The notes beneath the pieces were generated by a model. It worked only from the letters and a program-made list of their open reading frames with translations, searched no databases and was not told where the DNA came from. A DNA stretch of 55,224 bases. Origin: CAZFVY01 sp964522665. Lineage in GTDB: Bacteria > Verrucomicrobiota > Verrucomicrobiia > Limisphaerales > CAZFVY01. Positions 28,001-32,637 of this stretch are shown one piece after another (positions within the stretch are counted from its first letter, which is position 1; the number at the start of each line of letters is the position of its first letter). The stretch lies in the NCBI GenBank assembly GCA_964522665.1, contig CAZFVY010000038.1:1-55224 (forward strand). The letters are read 5' to 3'. A program made the translations under genes and the position numbers.

Positions 28001-29671
28001 GATGCCAAACAACCTGGCTCCAAAGTTCGCCTTGGGGGAGCCGCCGGCGAACTGCTTCAGCGACCAAGCGCCGGTTCCGTCGCGCTGCCAAAAATCATTG
28101 TTGCTGACTCCGATAGTTGGGTTTTCATAGATGTTCAAACCCGCCGACTCACCCGTCGCCAGGCCCGAGAATTGGATGGTCCAGGTTATGTTCCCGTCGC
28201 TGGGCGGGACGAACTGAATATTGTCAATCGTGACCGAATTAGAGCCGGCAAATAGGGTGAAAGGAGAACAAGCCAACAGCAGGGCGCCGGGCGCGCCGTT
28301 GGGTCCATCGTTGGCGTAAAAGCGCACTTGGCCGGTCTTGTTAAAGCTCGGCGTAAGCAAATTCGCGAAATACTCGAACTGAAACTGCGAGATCAAAGTG
28401 GCGTCGGCATAAAATGGTGAAATCTGGTCCCCAAACTCGGTCGCGCTAGCGAAGGTTGATCCGGAAAACTGACCCAAGTTGTCGTACACTGTTTCGGTGT
28501 AAGTAGAACCCTGGCTGACTGTTCCATTGCCCGCTATATTGATCGTGAATTGGACGGTATCGATTGGAAAACCGCGGCGGACCGTGTTGTTGCGGGTGTC
28601 GGCGACGTAAACGTTGCCCTGGCCGTCAAGGGCGATGCCGGAAGGGTTGAAGAACCTCACGGCGCTTCCCGACGCGTCTTGGGCGCCAAACGAACCGGGA
28701 TAGCCCGCCACGGTCGTGACGACTCCAGCCGGCGTGATTCGCCGCAATGTCTCGTTGCCACTGTCCAGTACGTAAATGTTGCTCGAGCCGTCCACCGCCA
28801 GCCCGAGGGGATTGTCAAACGTGGCGGCGATTCCCGTAAGATCAGAGTATCCCACAATACCGGCGGTTCCCGCGATGGTCGTCACGAACCCTGCCGGGGT
28901 GACTTTCCGAATCGTGCATCCGAATCGATCTGACACGTAAACATTGCCCGAACTGTCGAGCGCGATGCCGGAGGCGCCTTGGAAGCGAGCCGCGTTTCCA
29001 TTCCCGTCCACCTCGGGATCGCTGGCGCCGTCCACAAATTGTCCCGCCAGGGTCGTAACCACGCCGGCTGGGGTTACTTTGCGGATCGTCTGTGAGTCGG
29101 CCACGTACACGTTGCCTGCGACGTCCACGGCGAGGCCTCCCAGCAACGCGAAACGCGCGGCGCTACCGGTCCCATCCGCGCTCCCGGAACTGCCCGCCAG
29201 GCCCGCCAGGGTCGTGACCGTTCCGGACGACGTCACCTTGCGGATGGTAAAGTTGGTGGCGTCGGCGACATAAAGGTTGCCGGCAAGATCCAGGGCTATC
29301 CCGGTCGGATGATTGAACTGGGCGGCGCTCCCCGTCCCATCCGCGCTCCCGGATATTCCAGCCTGTCCAGCGAGCGTCGTCACGACTCCCGCGGGCGTCA
29401 CCTTCCGAATCGTGTCGTTATTCTGATCCGTCACATAGACGTTGCCCGCGCCGTCGGTCGCGACGCCGTACGGGTTGAAGAACCGTGCTGACGCTCCCGT
29501 GCCGTCCGCGCTGCCAGCCTCGGGAATGCTAGTCTGATTCGTCGGGCTTGCCCCCGCCAAAGTTGTGAACGTGTAGAGCGTGCCGTAAGTAAGCTGTGCC
29601 CGGCCCACCCGTTCACCCATCGCCAGCGCGAGCGCGACGAGCGCCAACACAGTTGAAAAACGCTTCACCAT
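10070..29671 (-). CDS. giant exported multidomain protein: nine six-bladed NHL propellers, Ig, Calx-beta, CARDB, PA14, dockerin-like and cohesin-like domains
   Basis: About 6,533 aa in one uninterrupted frame. The ATG at 29671 was chosen because it opens a signal peptide (MVKRFSTVLALVALALAMG). Order, N to C in nucleotides: NHL block 1 (29600-28560); choice-of-anchor plus InlB-like (28550-27830); Ig x2; NHL 2 (27280-26350); Calx-beta; Ig; NHL 3 (25740-24750); Calx-beta; Ig; NHL 4 (24130-23190); anchor/InlB; Ig; NHL 5 (22170-21240); Calx-beta; Ig; NHL 6 (20620-19640); Calx-beta; Ig; NHL 7 (19030-18060); Calx-beta; anchor/InlB; Ig x3; NHL 8 (16160-15120); Ig; CARDB; PA14; Ig; CARDB; PA14; two chitobiase-C-like modules (12780-12300); NHL 9 (12290-11390); dockerin-like (11290-10880); cohesin-like (10700-10270); a verrucomicrobial tail. 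I count six NHL repeats in every block. Likely a surface scaffold, adhesin or glycan binder; no catalytic domain was seen and the role is inferred. Domain edges are approximate. Confidence 0.85.
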   Translation of the reverse strand: MVKRFSTVLALVALALAMGERVGRAQLTYGTLYTFTTLAGASPTNQTSIPEAGSADGTGASARFFNPYGVATDGAGNVYVTDQNNDTIRKVTPAGVVTTLAGQAGISGSADGTGSAAQFNHPTGIALDLAGNLYVADATNFTIRKVTSSGTVTTLAGLAGSSGSADGTGSAARFALLGGLAVDVAGNVYVADSQTIRKVTPAGVVTTLAGQFVDGASDPEVDGNGNAARFQGASGIALDSSGNVYVSDRFGCTIRKVTPAGFVTTIAGTAGIVGYSDLTGIAATFDNPLGLAVDGSSNIYVLDSGNETLRRITPAGVVTTVAGYPGSFGAQDASGSAVRFFNPSGIALDGQGNVYVADTRNNTVRRGFPIDTVQFTINIAGNGTVSQGSTYTETVYDNLGQFSGSTFASATEFGDQISPFYADATLISQFQFEYFANLLTPSFNKTGQVRFYANDGPNGAPGALLLACSPFTLFAGSNSVTIDNIQFVPPSDGNITWTIQFSGLATGESAGLNIYENPTIGVSNNDFWQRDGTGAWSLKQFAGGSPKANFGARLFGIPSVMARSARYGVNDVVYLVPVPAPGNVFTGWSGDASGTSSRIGVFLNSDKNVTANFSPIPQVAPSITIQPTNQFALAGTNVTLSVTASGATPLNYQWQRNGTDLAVGATGPTLTLTNVAVGPVDAYRVHIFNVFGEVTSTVATVTVNWPITITNQPADRIVPPGGSASFGVGATSVATQPFGYQWQRNGQPIPSATNQTLNLANVQNSDAGNYTVTVQNGLVSVTSAPAELVVSLPTVYQFSALAGLAGATGFVDGVGSAARFSSPWGLAVDAAGNVYVADSGNNAIRKITPDGTVSTFAGTTNAFVSNVQFAKPLGVAVDASGAVYVADTSNQVIRRITAAGSASILAGQLGVSGWMDGTGTASKFNFPRALALDGQGDVYVADTTNALIRVVSQTGTVSSFDAISNLGNPSGVSVDSLGNICVSVGSDSTIWRINPDGITQTIIGGNLGSTGAADGVGSAARFNQPSGLTLDAAGDLYVADSGNSTVRKITPDGQVSTVGGFAGSVGSIDGVGVNARFFHPQGVAIDASGNLYVADTGNGTIRKGVPVALAFSVNDATVTPAITGSTSMVFNITLPGSSGFPTSITFATTNGTAVAGVDYVATNGTLTFLPGQLSQTVTVSVLPQSAIKSASSLTITLSNPINAAVLKASGTGTIGPALAPSVVAPPNSQSAYPGADVGFTINAAGSQPLSYQWQRNGVSIPGASNPAFVLTSVQAADAGAFSVIVSNALGSVVSPGANLVVYSGPAPPPAPAYSFRTIAGTSTFGQAAPSGVIDGTGAAARFLGPYGITIDSSGNAYLADAYNVAIRKVTPAGVVTTLIAGVGSADGSLDNASVRSPNGVASDASGNLYIADTGNNTLRKVTPDGLVVTLAGSAGVAGSADGVGGAATFNLPIGVATDADGDIYVADYGNDTIRRVTPDGTVTTIAGAVGVRGSADGPGSSARFSSPTGVAVDAQGNVYVADLGNDTIRKITPDGIVRTIAGLTADAGASDGPALEARFNQPRMLALDAAGNLFITDPGNATIRVLTTSGTVNTIGGLAGVPGYADGVGSSARFNQPFGIALDAAGVIYLTDFGNNVILQGVPTTPTVTINDATVIEPLTGTSNVAVGLTLSAPSYETVTVQFSTADGSANAGTNYALASGTFTFNAGSTNGAVLVNIPATGATPSAKTFSVTLTSPTNCTIARASATVTIFPAAAPTITSQPLGQNSNVSSNVVFTVVAAGSSPLFFQWFKNTGLLAGATGSSLVLNDLQLSDAGNYSVIVSNALGALTSQTASLTVATNPTAYLFTTLAGLAGNAGSADGTGSAARFYQPSAVAVDTTGTVYVADSGNQTIRRITPTGVVTTFAGSPGLGGSVDGIGSAARFFYPDGVTVDAEGTVYVADSGNDTIRKVTPGGVVTTLAGLAGQSGLTDGTGGGARFDGPQSLATDSAGNIYVADTGNHVIRKVSPTGAVTTLPGSIAGFVSAMAVDGVGNVYGAENHATIWKMTPAGVVTTVAGLANNYGSVDGTGSAARFSAAQGIAIDAAGNLFVADTGNATIRKVTPSGVVSTIGGQPLATGSADGIGLNARFGNPNGVAVDNAGNLYVLEYPNETVRKGTPLPPAGPPELLALNSAGSGAVLQNVTQPVLVYDDSTNFSGSTYSAATEFGDQITPVFGTNNLVTQFRFEYVGNLTPAPDKTVRVRFYANDQTNGAPGTLLFASLPLAVAQGTNALTFSGFQFAPPASGTLTWTVQFSGLASNESVALKIYERIALGASSNDFWQRDATGAWVLKQIGGGSPIANFGARMWASQGVISSSTTYPSNSVVSLTAVADPGFTFIGWSGDAAGTNANPLNLLISGNAIITANFASLAPVIVTQPADQSVVEGSSVTFSVGVSNVTAHPYSYQWQLNGQPIPGATNQTLNLANVQQSAAGSYGVTVQNDVGSVTSASASLTVNLPTVYQFSTFAGLPGAAGFVDGVGSAARFSSPWGLAVDAAGNVYVADSGNNAIRKITPDGTVSTFAGTTNAFASNVLLLKPLGVAVDASGAVYVADTSNQVIRRITAAGNATILAGQLGVAGHHDGTASTATFHDPRALSVDYQGNLYVADTTNAEIRVVSPDGTVNEFEPALDRESPTGIALDSSGNVYVSIGTDSVVFGLVPGGGNVGYAGYPGLSGSIDGVISAARFNQPSGLAFDAAGNLYVADSGNSTVRRITPDGLVSTVGGLAGGVGSIDGAGANARFFFPQGVAIDGAGNLYVADTGNGTIRKGVPAVLGFSVDDATATPAITGSASMVFNITLPGSSGNATSITFATTNGTALAGVDYVATNGTLTFAPGQLSQSIVVTVAPQSVVKPSRSFALNLSNPTNAAIFKASGTGTIGPTLPPTIAVQPGSSAGYPGADFGFTVIATGSQPLSYQWERNGVTITGATSPTLSLTNVPAAAAGAYSVIVSNALGFAISHAASLVIYSGGPPPPYPAYNFRTLAGSSTFQQVAPSGVIDGEGTAARFFGPFGIAVDSGGNAYVADTYNSAIRKISPAGVVTTVVGGGYGSVDGPLIDARVDGPNAVACDASGNVYISDTDNNRLRKITPEGFLVALAGSVDLGGSADGVRSAARFRFPIGLALDGDGNIYVADFGNHTIRRVTPDGTVTTVAGAAGVSGHADGVGANARFSSPTGVAVDSQGNVYVADLGNNTIRKITADGMVRTIAGLAGVVGSADGPALTARFNQPRMLAIDPAGNLFITDTGNATVRVLAASGNVSTIGGLPGVLGYADGLGSVARFNQPFGIALDSVGAIYLTDFGNNVVVKGIPITPVVTISDATVAEPLNGVAPAALNLTLSAISYEPVTVQYSTSDLSASAGTDYARGAGTLTFPPGSTSATILVNVLASGATHSAKTFSVTLGSPVSATIARTSGTVTIVPVAAPTITAQPVSQETIAGRVVTFGVTALGSEPLTYQWFNDAVPVTGATTPTLTLNNLSTTDVGRYSVVVSNMLGSVTSAAANLTFSPTLGVFVTTLALTTTNGTGVSFSGPQGLAIDSQKNLYVADTGHALIDKITPQGVVSTIAGSSTWGFADGLPLSAAFRGPTGIAVDTNGIIYVCDTGNGAIRKISPGSSVLTLAGQYGAAGSADGLGSVARFNQPQGIAVGLNGALFIADTGNNTIRKLDAAGMVTTFAGQPGVVGTADGQGTNALFNTPLGIAADAAGNLYVSDYNNSTIRMITPAGLVSTIAGQPGVAGTTDGSRAEALFNTPAGVAVDGAGHIFVVDFGNTTIREILPGGAVMTLAGGPNDFLTAVELDGAGPYAKFIHPWGVVSDGIGDLYVLDYKTGDVRKLAPAGVALSAADLTVAPLTTASTLTNVLITLTNAALNRVTVSVATVDGTAVAGTDYVPINGLLTFNPGESLKLIPLTIKPQAVGQSAKNFVVVLSNPENATLLKSTGIVTILAPVPLTNGVTPTAQLAINTVGSGAVVPNASSPALVYDDLNILSYTYGPTYPVAAELGDQISPVFGANNLVTQFQMSYVANLTPASNKTAQIRFYANDQANGAPGTLLFASLPLALANGTNVITLSDFEFAAPASGTLTWTVLFSGLATNESVALNMQEQPVLGANGNYFWQRDATGGWALKQVAGGTVAPNFGVRLWGSQGVIDNPANYAINTVVSLKAVAAPGYSFSGWSGDAAGTNVNPLSLLMAGNVNVTANFAPIPPTIISQPADQSAAVGSSVAFSVTVSGALPLTYQWQHNGTNLLLGASASTLLLNNVDLSSAGTYQVVVSSALGVLTSAAARLTINAPVTIVTQPTSQIASVGGLATFSVAIAAGATQPVSYQWQFEGKDVPGATGPSLSLDNLQFANAGDYWVLVSNPAGGVYSSVVSLTVNGRLILASQPQDQVVTAGGSASFNVSVASGAALPISYQWRMNGTNLPGATGPLLTVSNVQSANAGLYQVIVGNPFGEVVSRAASLALAVYPSPYAFVTLAGLAGVSGSADGTGSAARFNYGLGEALDTAGNLYVADSANNTIRKVTPAGIVTTLAGLAGAPGYADGAGSAARFAYPAGVAVDGAGNVYVAERDNQTIRKVTPAGVVTTVAGLAGNIGSVDGDGSVARFGKPFGLAMDGNSNLFVADFEFNTIRKLAPVGTNWTVTTLAGLAGTSGGADGPGSAAQFSGPTALAVDNVGNVYVADSSASTIRRVTPTGVVTTLAGLALLGPGSSGSVGAGDGTGSGARFNDPTGVAVDAEGNIYVADTANDTIRKVTLAGTNWIVTTLAGTAGAAGSVDGTGDTARFFRPSGVAVDAAGNLYVSDTDNYTIRKGFLPSGAPAITQAPQNQSAAAGGSVTLAVGAAVAPPATYQWLHNGTNLLVGASGPTLTISNLNANTIGAYQVRISNGSGAITSAVASVSILLPNLTLTQPPNWSDKLVVSAVPESTTDDSVLYDTYGLYANWAVQTQFAPALGSYLIELLVDNAFWSYSFQNSSAAGTYFTPVTGFSLGRLSAGTHTLRVVVNPFNDIAESNPSDNSYTKTITVIHQAPTGHGVIREIYYDPAPNSLTTLPDLTNSVIFPMSPSQTDTVSALESDGTGTDYGERLTSILVPPTNGVYRFYIAADDQADLLLSTDDTPANLQLIATEPAWNPFRLYQVTDRRNAVSPENQSAPISLVGGQRYFVEVLHKQGIGFDNVSVAWQPPGGAPPINGAAPIANAYLYLPGPSFGITDQPQNQVVTNGGTVTFKVGLAAGAATPITYQWLRNGQTLSGATNWTLVLTNAQAIDAGANYSVIVSAAVGSATSSAAAFSIVTPNLALYQPPGWSDKVIVSASPRINTDTVPLFDNQSLYVNWAALDQFYPIAATYRTEVFLDGVSRFTVDQPGSTVGAYPGPDADFSLGVLSAGTHTVRVVVDSLNAIIESSKADNSYTKTFTVIHQATPPGHGVLRELYTNITGSLVSDLTSSPTFPDSPSQVDVVSALESAGLGINYGERLSTLIAPPTSGLYHFYIAADDQAQLWLSTDESPANAELIASEPTWNSNRYFQGTTRRSVVSPENQSVAVSLAAGQLYYLQVLHQQGLGGNNVAVAWQLPGGPSPTNGSDPIGVEYLLLPGSSLDAAIAVTPTPTPAGGAFASSQAVTLQAGNSNAVIHFTTNGLDPTEADPVYDPSQPIPIGANTTLKARAFRSDLAPSLVMTSVYTFNVSLTANPLGGVISNATTITLTALPGDATIHYTLDGSDPNSASAIYTGVLSVNRSTRLKALASRAGWISSPIVDQYYGVAGVGTVTMQTLAGGGGAGFQDGPVGSAKFNHPTGICLDATGGIIVADTGNYRLRRIGANGVVTTLAGTGSPGSSDGPALSASFAGPNGVCADAEGNLYVSDQGGNSIRSVSPAGWVSTLPGTFLDPRGIKADANGVLYVGGPSTVTRISAAGVVDALGNSALWNSEMGVGLDGRGYVYAASLEGVIYLVDPIAGYPVFAGGASGRADGPRLAAQFTSYSPAPAGVYRDLTGDAQGNLYVNDGAFVRKIDASGMVHTLVPAPINGTNPPSPLSLAAGICLDGAGNLFVTDYANNSVVKISPVPAVGGVVRYYDAQKVVGGVNLTLAGDAQDVVQSGPDGSYEFFGAVGAYRVTPNKADDTSAAQGVTTVDILLIRRQILAIATTLDTPYKLLAADVNGSQTVTTADLALIRKLVLGLTNTFPSGLWRFVSADAQFPDPLNPWGVDPFRGYTNLSAAVSGQDFIAIKLGDVNASWTPGAAAGFSVASVSGKPIGGGAGNSTVARVSPRVAASQGGVIATGFSGRSSRVNAVAPAVTLTIPNSTVLSGGELVIPVVATGLRGLSALQFTLAWDASALTFEGVRDLDLPGLGSDNFGETRVSQGRLTFSWDEPGGGTVSVSDGTPLFAVAFRARLDAGGTTSLGLADAPTTREATLEGGLAAMASQDGIVRAVATPRIGSAALVGGGEWFGLTLSGAPGDRYQIQTSTDLIHWTNLGAVVNASGTVTLEEPVTGEQTRFYRVLSE
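10270..10700 (-). other. cohesin-like domain within the giant protein
   Basis: The segment reads AVTLTIPNSTVLSGGELVIP, then GLSALQFTLAWDASALTFEG, GRLTFSWDEPGGG and LFAVAFRARLDAGG. This is the pattern of cohesin domains: a jelly-roll with the 'sv..G..v.vpV.a.gl.gl.a.qf.l.yD...l.f..v' signature. Cohesins bind dockerins with high affinity and calcium dependence. Here the domain sits near the C-terminus of a chain that carries its own dockerin-like module. The assignment rests on motif reading and should be confirmed by a profile search. Confidence 0.6.
10880..11290 (-). other. dockerin type I-like module within the giant protein
   Basis: The core LLAADVNGSQTVTTADLALI is a canonical calcium-binding dockerin half (D-x-N-x-S-x-x-V-T-x-x-D, then a helix). 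It is preceded by a degenerate half (AAQGVTTVDILLIRRQIL) and followed by SGQDFIAIKLGDVNASW, the closing motif often seen with such modules. A small carboxypeptidase-regulatory-like segment (VRYYDAQKVVGGVNLTLAG) lies just before it. Dockerins plug into cohesins. Only the second half keeps the full set of acidic ligands. Confidence 0.65.
12790..14870 (-). repeat. CARDB-PA14 pair duplicated with an Ig domain between
   Basis: Two CARDB-PA14 units (14870-13960 and 13690-12790) share phrases such as LSAGTHTLRVVV, DNSYTKT.TVIHQA, YRFYIAADDQA / YHFYIAADDQA and SPENQS. A matched anchor (CCGTAAT at 14331 and 13164) gives an offset of 1,167 nt, or 389 codons. CARDB modules are structural; PA14 domains often bind glycans. 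Confidence 0.7.
16700..22170 (-). repeat. second copy of the tandem supra-domain duplication inside the giant gene
   Basis: This copy holds NHL 5, Calx-beta, Ig, NHL 6, Calx-beta, Ig, NHL 7, an extra Calx-beta, choice-of-anchor, InlB-like and Ig. NHL 5 is nearly identical to NHL 2 in DNA and NHL 6 is close to NHL 3, whereas NHL 7 is much diverged from NHL 4. The extra Calx-beta domain (about 17710-18050) shifts the later part by about 0.4 kb. Boundaries are approximate. Confidence 0.7.
22180..27290 (-). repeat. first copy of a tandem supra-domain duplication inside the giant gene
   Basis: This segment holds NHL 2, Calx-beta, Ig, NHL 3, Calx-beta, Ig, NHL 4, choice-of-anchor, InlB-like and Ig. 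It aligns with the adjacent segment at lower coordinates at an offset of 5,112 nt (1,704 codons). I verified this at three anchors: 27121 with 22009, 26983 with 21871, and 25153 with 20041. At 26280/21171 the offset is 5,109, one codon different. Over about 120 nt from 27121 I count only about four mismatches. Confidence 0.8.
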
Positions 29672-30224
29672 AGAGTCATACCATCGGAAGTCCGGCAAAC
29701 GGTAGCGCGGACGGGACCACCTCAGCAACCGTAGATGAAGAATCGAAAACCGCCAGGCGACGCGCACGTGTTCGCTTAACCCACGATCCCGAGGCCCGTT
29801 CGCGACAAAAACAACATGCCAGACAATTCATGAAAATCGTTCCCTCCCCTGCTTGAGCCGATCTAGGAAAAGTTGGAACGCCCTCGCGCGGACGGAAAAG
29901 GCCACGCCACCGCGTTCGGACCATCGGCTGAAACCGCCTCGCGGACCGGCCCTAACGGTCTTCCCCTATGATGATAAATCTCCAGCGCCACCGACGAATA
30001 TGAGGCACCCGCGAAAGAGCGCTGTCAAGCCCGTTCCGTTGAACGATCAAAGGGCGCCGCCCGACCCCAAGCGGCGGCGGTCGTTATCAATCCGGCCGAG
30101 GTTGGACCCGGCGTCGGAGCCGTCCGCAAGCCCATCGCGTGGGTCCGTGCCCGCGGACGCGCCTCGCTGTCCGGCAAGGATGGAGGTCAGCAACGAGGAC
30201 TCCAACGTCCACTCTAATCGGGCC
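29672..30224. other. 553-bp gap upstream of the giant gene, no gene seen
   Basis: This gap lies between the giant-protein start and the end of the porin gene, both on the minus strand, so it should contain the giant gene's promoter and the end of the nitrate operon transcript. I see no tRNA, no strong hairpin with a T-run and no convincing ORF. The minus-strand frame upstream of the chosen start is Arg/Trp-rich and lacks coding character. Confidence 0.3.
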
Positions 30225-31727
30225 TCAGAAATTGATACTGGTCTGGAGATAGACGTAGTCCGCGTCGCGGGAGCCGAAGGCGGCGCTGTGCAACGAGTCC
30301 TGGATGTATTTTCCGGTGAAGAAGTGACAGTAGGCGGCTTCGAGTTGGGCGAAGCGCGTCAGGGCGTAACCGGCCACGAGATCGACTTCCGTGCCGACGA
30401 AACTGCTGTAGCCGGGGTTAATGCCAAAGCCGTTGCCGGCCGGCGTGGCGACGAGGCCGCCGCGCGCGGCGCCCGCGACGGTGTAGAGATTATCGTGCGT
30501 GTCCGCGAGCCAGAAACCATGGCCTTCGACGGCGAGGCTCACCCGCGGAGCCGGTTTGATTTGCAGGATGCCACGCACGTCGTGCAGGTTTTGCAGCGAG
30601 AAGAAATCCATGTAGCCGTAAAACTTGTGGTTGGTGGGAAACAAGTTCTCAAACGTACCGTGCGTGCCGTCGTTGGGATTGTTATCGCCGGAGGCGAAAT
30701 CGTATTCCAAGCCGAGGCGCGGACTGCCCCAGGCGTCGGCGAACGTGTAGCCCCCTTGCGCGGAAACCATGAAGGCATCCTGTTTGAGGCGCGGCGCACC
30801 GGCGCGGCGGGCGTCCACGAAATCACCAAATTGATAGGCGCCTTCGAGCGTGTAATCCCACGCGCCGAGTTCGCCAGGCTTGGATTTCAACCGTCCGCCG
30901 GCGGTGTAGATGTCGCGCGCGCTGGGCTGCCCGAATTGCGGGCTTGGCTCGGCGAGCGCCGCCTGGCGTGAGGCGTTCCGCGCGAGAAAGTAAACCTCCA
31001 ACGTGTTCTTCGGAACCTTCAGCACATTGGCGTACATGCCGGAGAAGAAATCGTAGTCATTATCGACGTTGAATTTGCCGTCCTCGGGGATGACGGTGCG
31101 GCTGGTGAAGAAGTCCGCGCCAAAGTACTCGGTTTGCCAGCGCGCCTTGGCGGCGTCGAACACGCGCCCGATATTGTTCCAAGCGAACGCCCCGACCAGC
31201 CGTTCCTCGCCGTAAGAAAGCTCCTGCCGCCCAACCTTCAGCGAAAGCGGGAACTCTTTATGGTTCCCGAGCGTGAGGTACGCCTGGTGCAAATCGATGG
31301 TGTCGGACTCCGGCCCGTCGCCCTTATTGGTCACGAGGCCGGCGGCCGGCGCCGTGGCGTAGCGGGCGTCATCATAGGCCGTGCTGCTGCGGCCTTCCAC
31401 ATACACGCTCCACCATTTGTCGGTGTATCCGGCGTGGAGACGAATGCGGCTCAATAAATAGTCGTTATTCATCTCCGAGCCGTGATCCCGAAAATCGGTC
31501 GAACCGGCGACCCCGGCGACGGCCGAACCTTGTTTTGACTCGTATCGGAGTCGAAGATTGCCTCCCAAATCCCACTGATTCATGTACGGATCGCCCTGGC
31601 GCAGGTATTCATTAAGGAATCCCGGGAAAGGCGCCAACGGCGGTGGCGGCGTGTATTGCGCGTGCGCGGACTGGCAAGCGGCAAGCACGAGCGCCCCGGC
31701 CGAGAGAGATTTAAGGGTGGGTGTCAT
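30225..31727 (-). CDS. outer-membrane porin, alginate-export family
   Basis: A 500-aa outer-membrane beta-barrel protein. The ATG at 31727 gives a clean signal peptide (MTPTLKSLSAGALVLAACQS, cleavage after AHA). The mature chain alternates in beta-strands rich in Tyr, Trp and Asp, with typical family phrases: GGNLRLRYESKQG, VYVEGRSSTAYDDAR, DLHQAYLTLGNH, LSLKVGRQELSYGEERLVG and WNNIGRVFDAAK. It ends in an aromatic residue (YLQTSINF), as barrel proteins do. It is the last gene of the nitrate transport operon, 46 nt behind nrtD. It is therefore more likely to pass nitrate or another small anion across the outer membrane than alginate. Family assignment is by motif; substrate is inferred from the operon. 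Confidence 0.85.
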   Translation of the reverse strand: MTPTLKSLSAGALVLAACQSAHAQYTPPPPLAPFPGFLNEYLRQGDPYMNQWDLGGNLRLRYESKQGSAVAGVAGSTDFRDHGSEMNNDYLLSRIRLHAGYTDKWWSVYVEGRSSTAYDDARYATAPAAGLVTNKGDGPESDTIDLHQAYLTLGNHKEFPLSLKVGRQELSYGEERLVGAFAWNNIGRVFDAAKARWQTEYFGADFFTSRTVIPEDGKFNVDNDYDFFSGMYANVLKVPKNTLEVYFLARNASRQAALAEPSPQFGQPSARDIYTAGGRLKSKPGELGAWDYTLEGAYQFGDFVDARRAGAPRLKQDAFMVSAQGGYTFADAWGSPRLGLEYDFASGDNNPNDGTHGTFENLFPTNHKFYGYMDFFSLQNLHDVRGILQIKPAPRVSLAVEGHGFWLADTHDNLYTVAGAARGGLVATPAGNGFGINPGYSSFVGTEVDLVAGYALTRFAQLEAAYCHFFTGKYIQDSLHSAAFGSRDADYVYLQTSINF

Positions 31728-31773
31728 AAGGCGGCATTTCTGAGCTGTCATTGCGGTTGGGTTAGAGTTTGGT

Positions 31774-32637
31774 TCAAGACGAGGAATGTGAAACCACGGG
31801 AGACGGAGGCGGGGAATCGCTCTTGATCGCGGGCGGCGCGGCGCGCGGCGGGACGGGCTTGCGGTGCGCGCGAACCTCAAGGAACTCGATCAGTCGCTCG
31901 CGAAGCGGGTAGTAGTCGGGATGTTCCAACACGGCTTTGCGTTCGCGCGGCCGCGGAATCTTGACGTCGATTATCTCGCCGACCTCCGCCGCCGGCCCAT
32001 CGGTCATGCAAACGATTCGATCACTCAAAAACAAAGCTTCGTCCACGTCGTGAGTCACCATCAGCGCGGTGATCTTATTCTTGCGCCAGAGTTCGATCAG
32101 AACTTGCTGCAGTTCGTAGCGCGTCAGGGAATCAAGCATCCCGAAAGGCTCGTCGAGCAGGAGCATCTTGGGCTTTAACGCGAACGCGCGCGCGATCCCG
32201 ACCCGCTGGCGCATCCCTTGGGAAAGCTCGGCCGGCTTTTTGCGCATCGCCTCGCCCAGGCCGACCACCGTGAGGTAATACTCGGCGATCTCTTGCCGCT
32301 CGAGCTTGGTGGCCGAGAAAAACACCTGTTCAACGCCCAGCATCACGTTTTCGTAAGCCGTCATCCAGGGCAGCAGCGAGGGCGATTGGAAGACCACGCC
32401 GCGATCCGGCCCGGCGCCCGCCAACTCCCGGCCCGCCAGAATGATTCCCCCGCCGGAAATCTCGTTCAGCCCGGCGAGCATGGAGAGCACGGTGCTCTTC
32501 CCGCAACCCGAGTGTCCGATCAGCGAGACAAACTCCCCTTTCTCAATTTTCAAGTCGAAGTCCCGGACGATCACGGCTTCGCCTTTCGGCGTGGGATAGC
32601 TCTTGGTAAGCCGCGAGAGTTCGACGTAAGCGCTCAC
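31774..32637 (-). CDS. nrtD: nitrate-type ABC transporter ATP-binding protein NrtD
   Basis: A 287-aa ABC ATPase. It has Walker A GHSGCGKST (42-50), Q-loop VVFQSPSLLPW, signature LSQGMRQR, Walker B MLLLDEP and switch His in VTHDVDEA. The NrtD/CmpD subfamily is suggested by TAYENVMLGVEQVF, PFGMLDSLTRYELQQVLIELW and the tail EHPDYYPLRERLIEFLE. A Pro/Ser-rich extension (about 255-287) is unusual but harmless-looking. The start overlaps the end of the nrtC gene by 4 bp, so the two ATPase subunits are probably made in fixed ratio. It powers uptake through NrtB at the inner membrane. Nitrate, nitrite, cyanate and bicarbonate systems are close relatives; nitrate is favoured by the companion genes. 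Confidence 0.88.
   Translation of the reverse strand: MSAYVELSRLTKSYPTPKGEAVIVRDFDLKIEKGEFVSLIGHSGCGKSTVLSMLAGLNEISGGGIILAGRELAGAGPDRGVVFQSPSLLPWMTAYENVMLGVEQVFFSATKLERQEIAEYYLTVVGLGEAMRKKPAELSQGMRQRVGIARAFALKPKMLLLDEPFGMLDSLTRYELQQVLIELWRKNKITALMVTHDVDEALFLSDRIVCMTDGPAAEVGEIIDVKIPRPRERKAVLEHPDYYPLRERLIEFLEVRAHRKPVPPRAAPPAIKSDSPPPSPVVSHSSS

Noticed and set aside
10070..29671. Regular short repeats that might suggest a CRISPR array or satellite DNA
   Set aside because: The periodicity is codon-phased and matches NHL and Ig protein repeats in one long frame. There are no identical short repeats with unique spacers and no cas genes.
29853..30971. 372-aa plus-strand open frame
   Set aside because: It is antisense to the porin gene across most of its length, with low-complexity Arg-rich sequence at the start.
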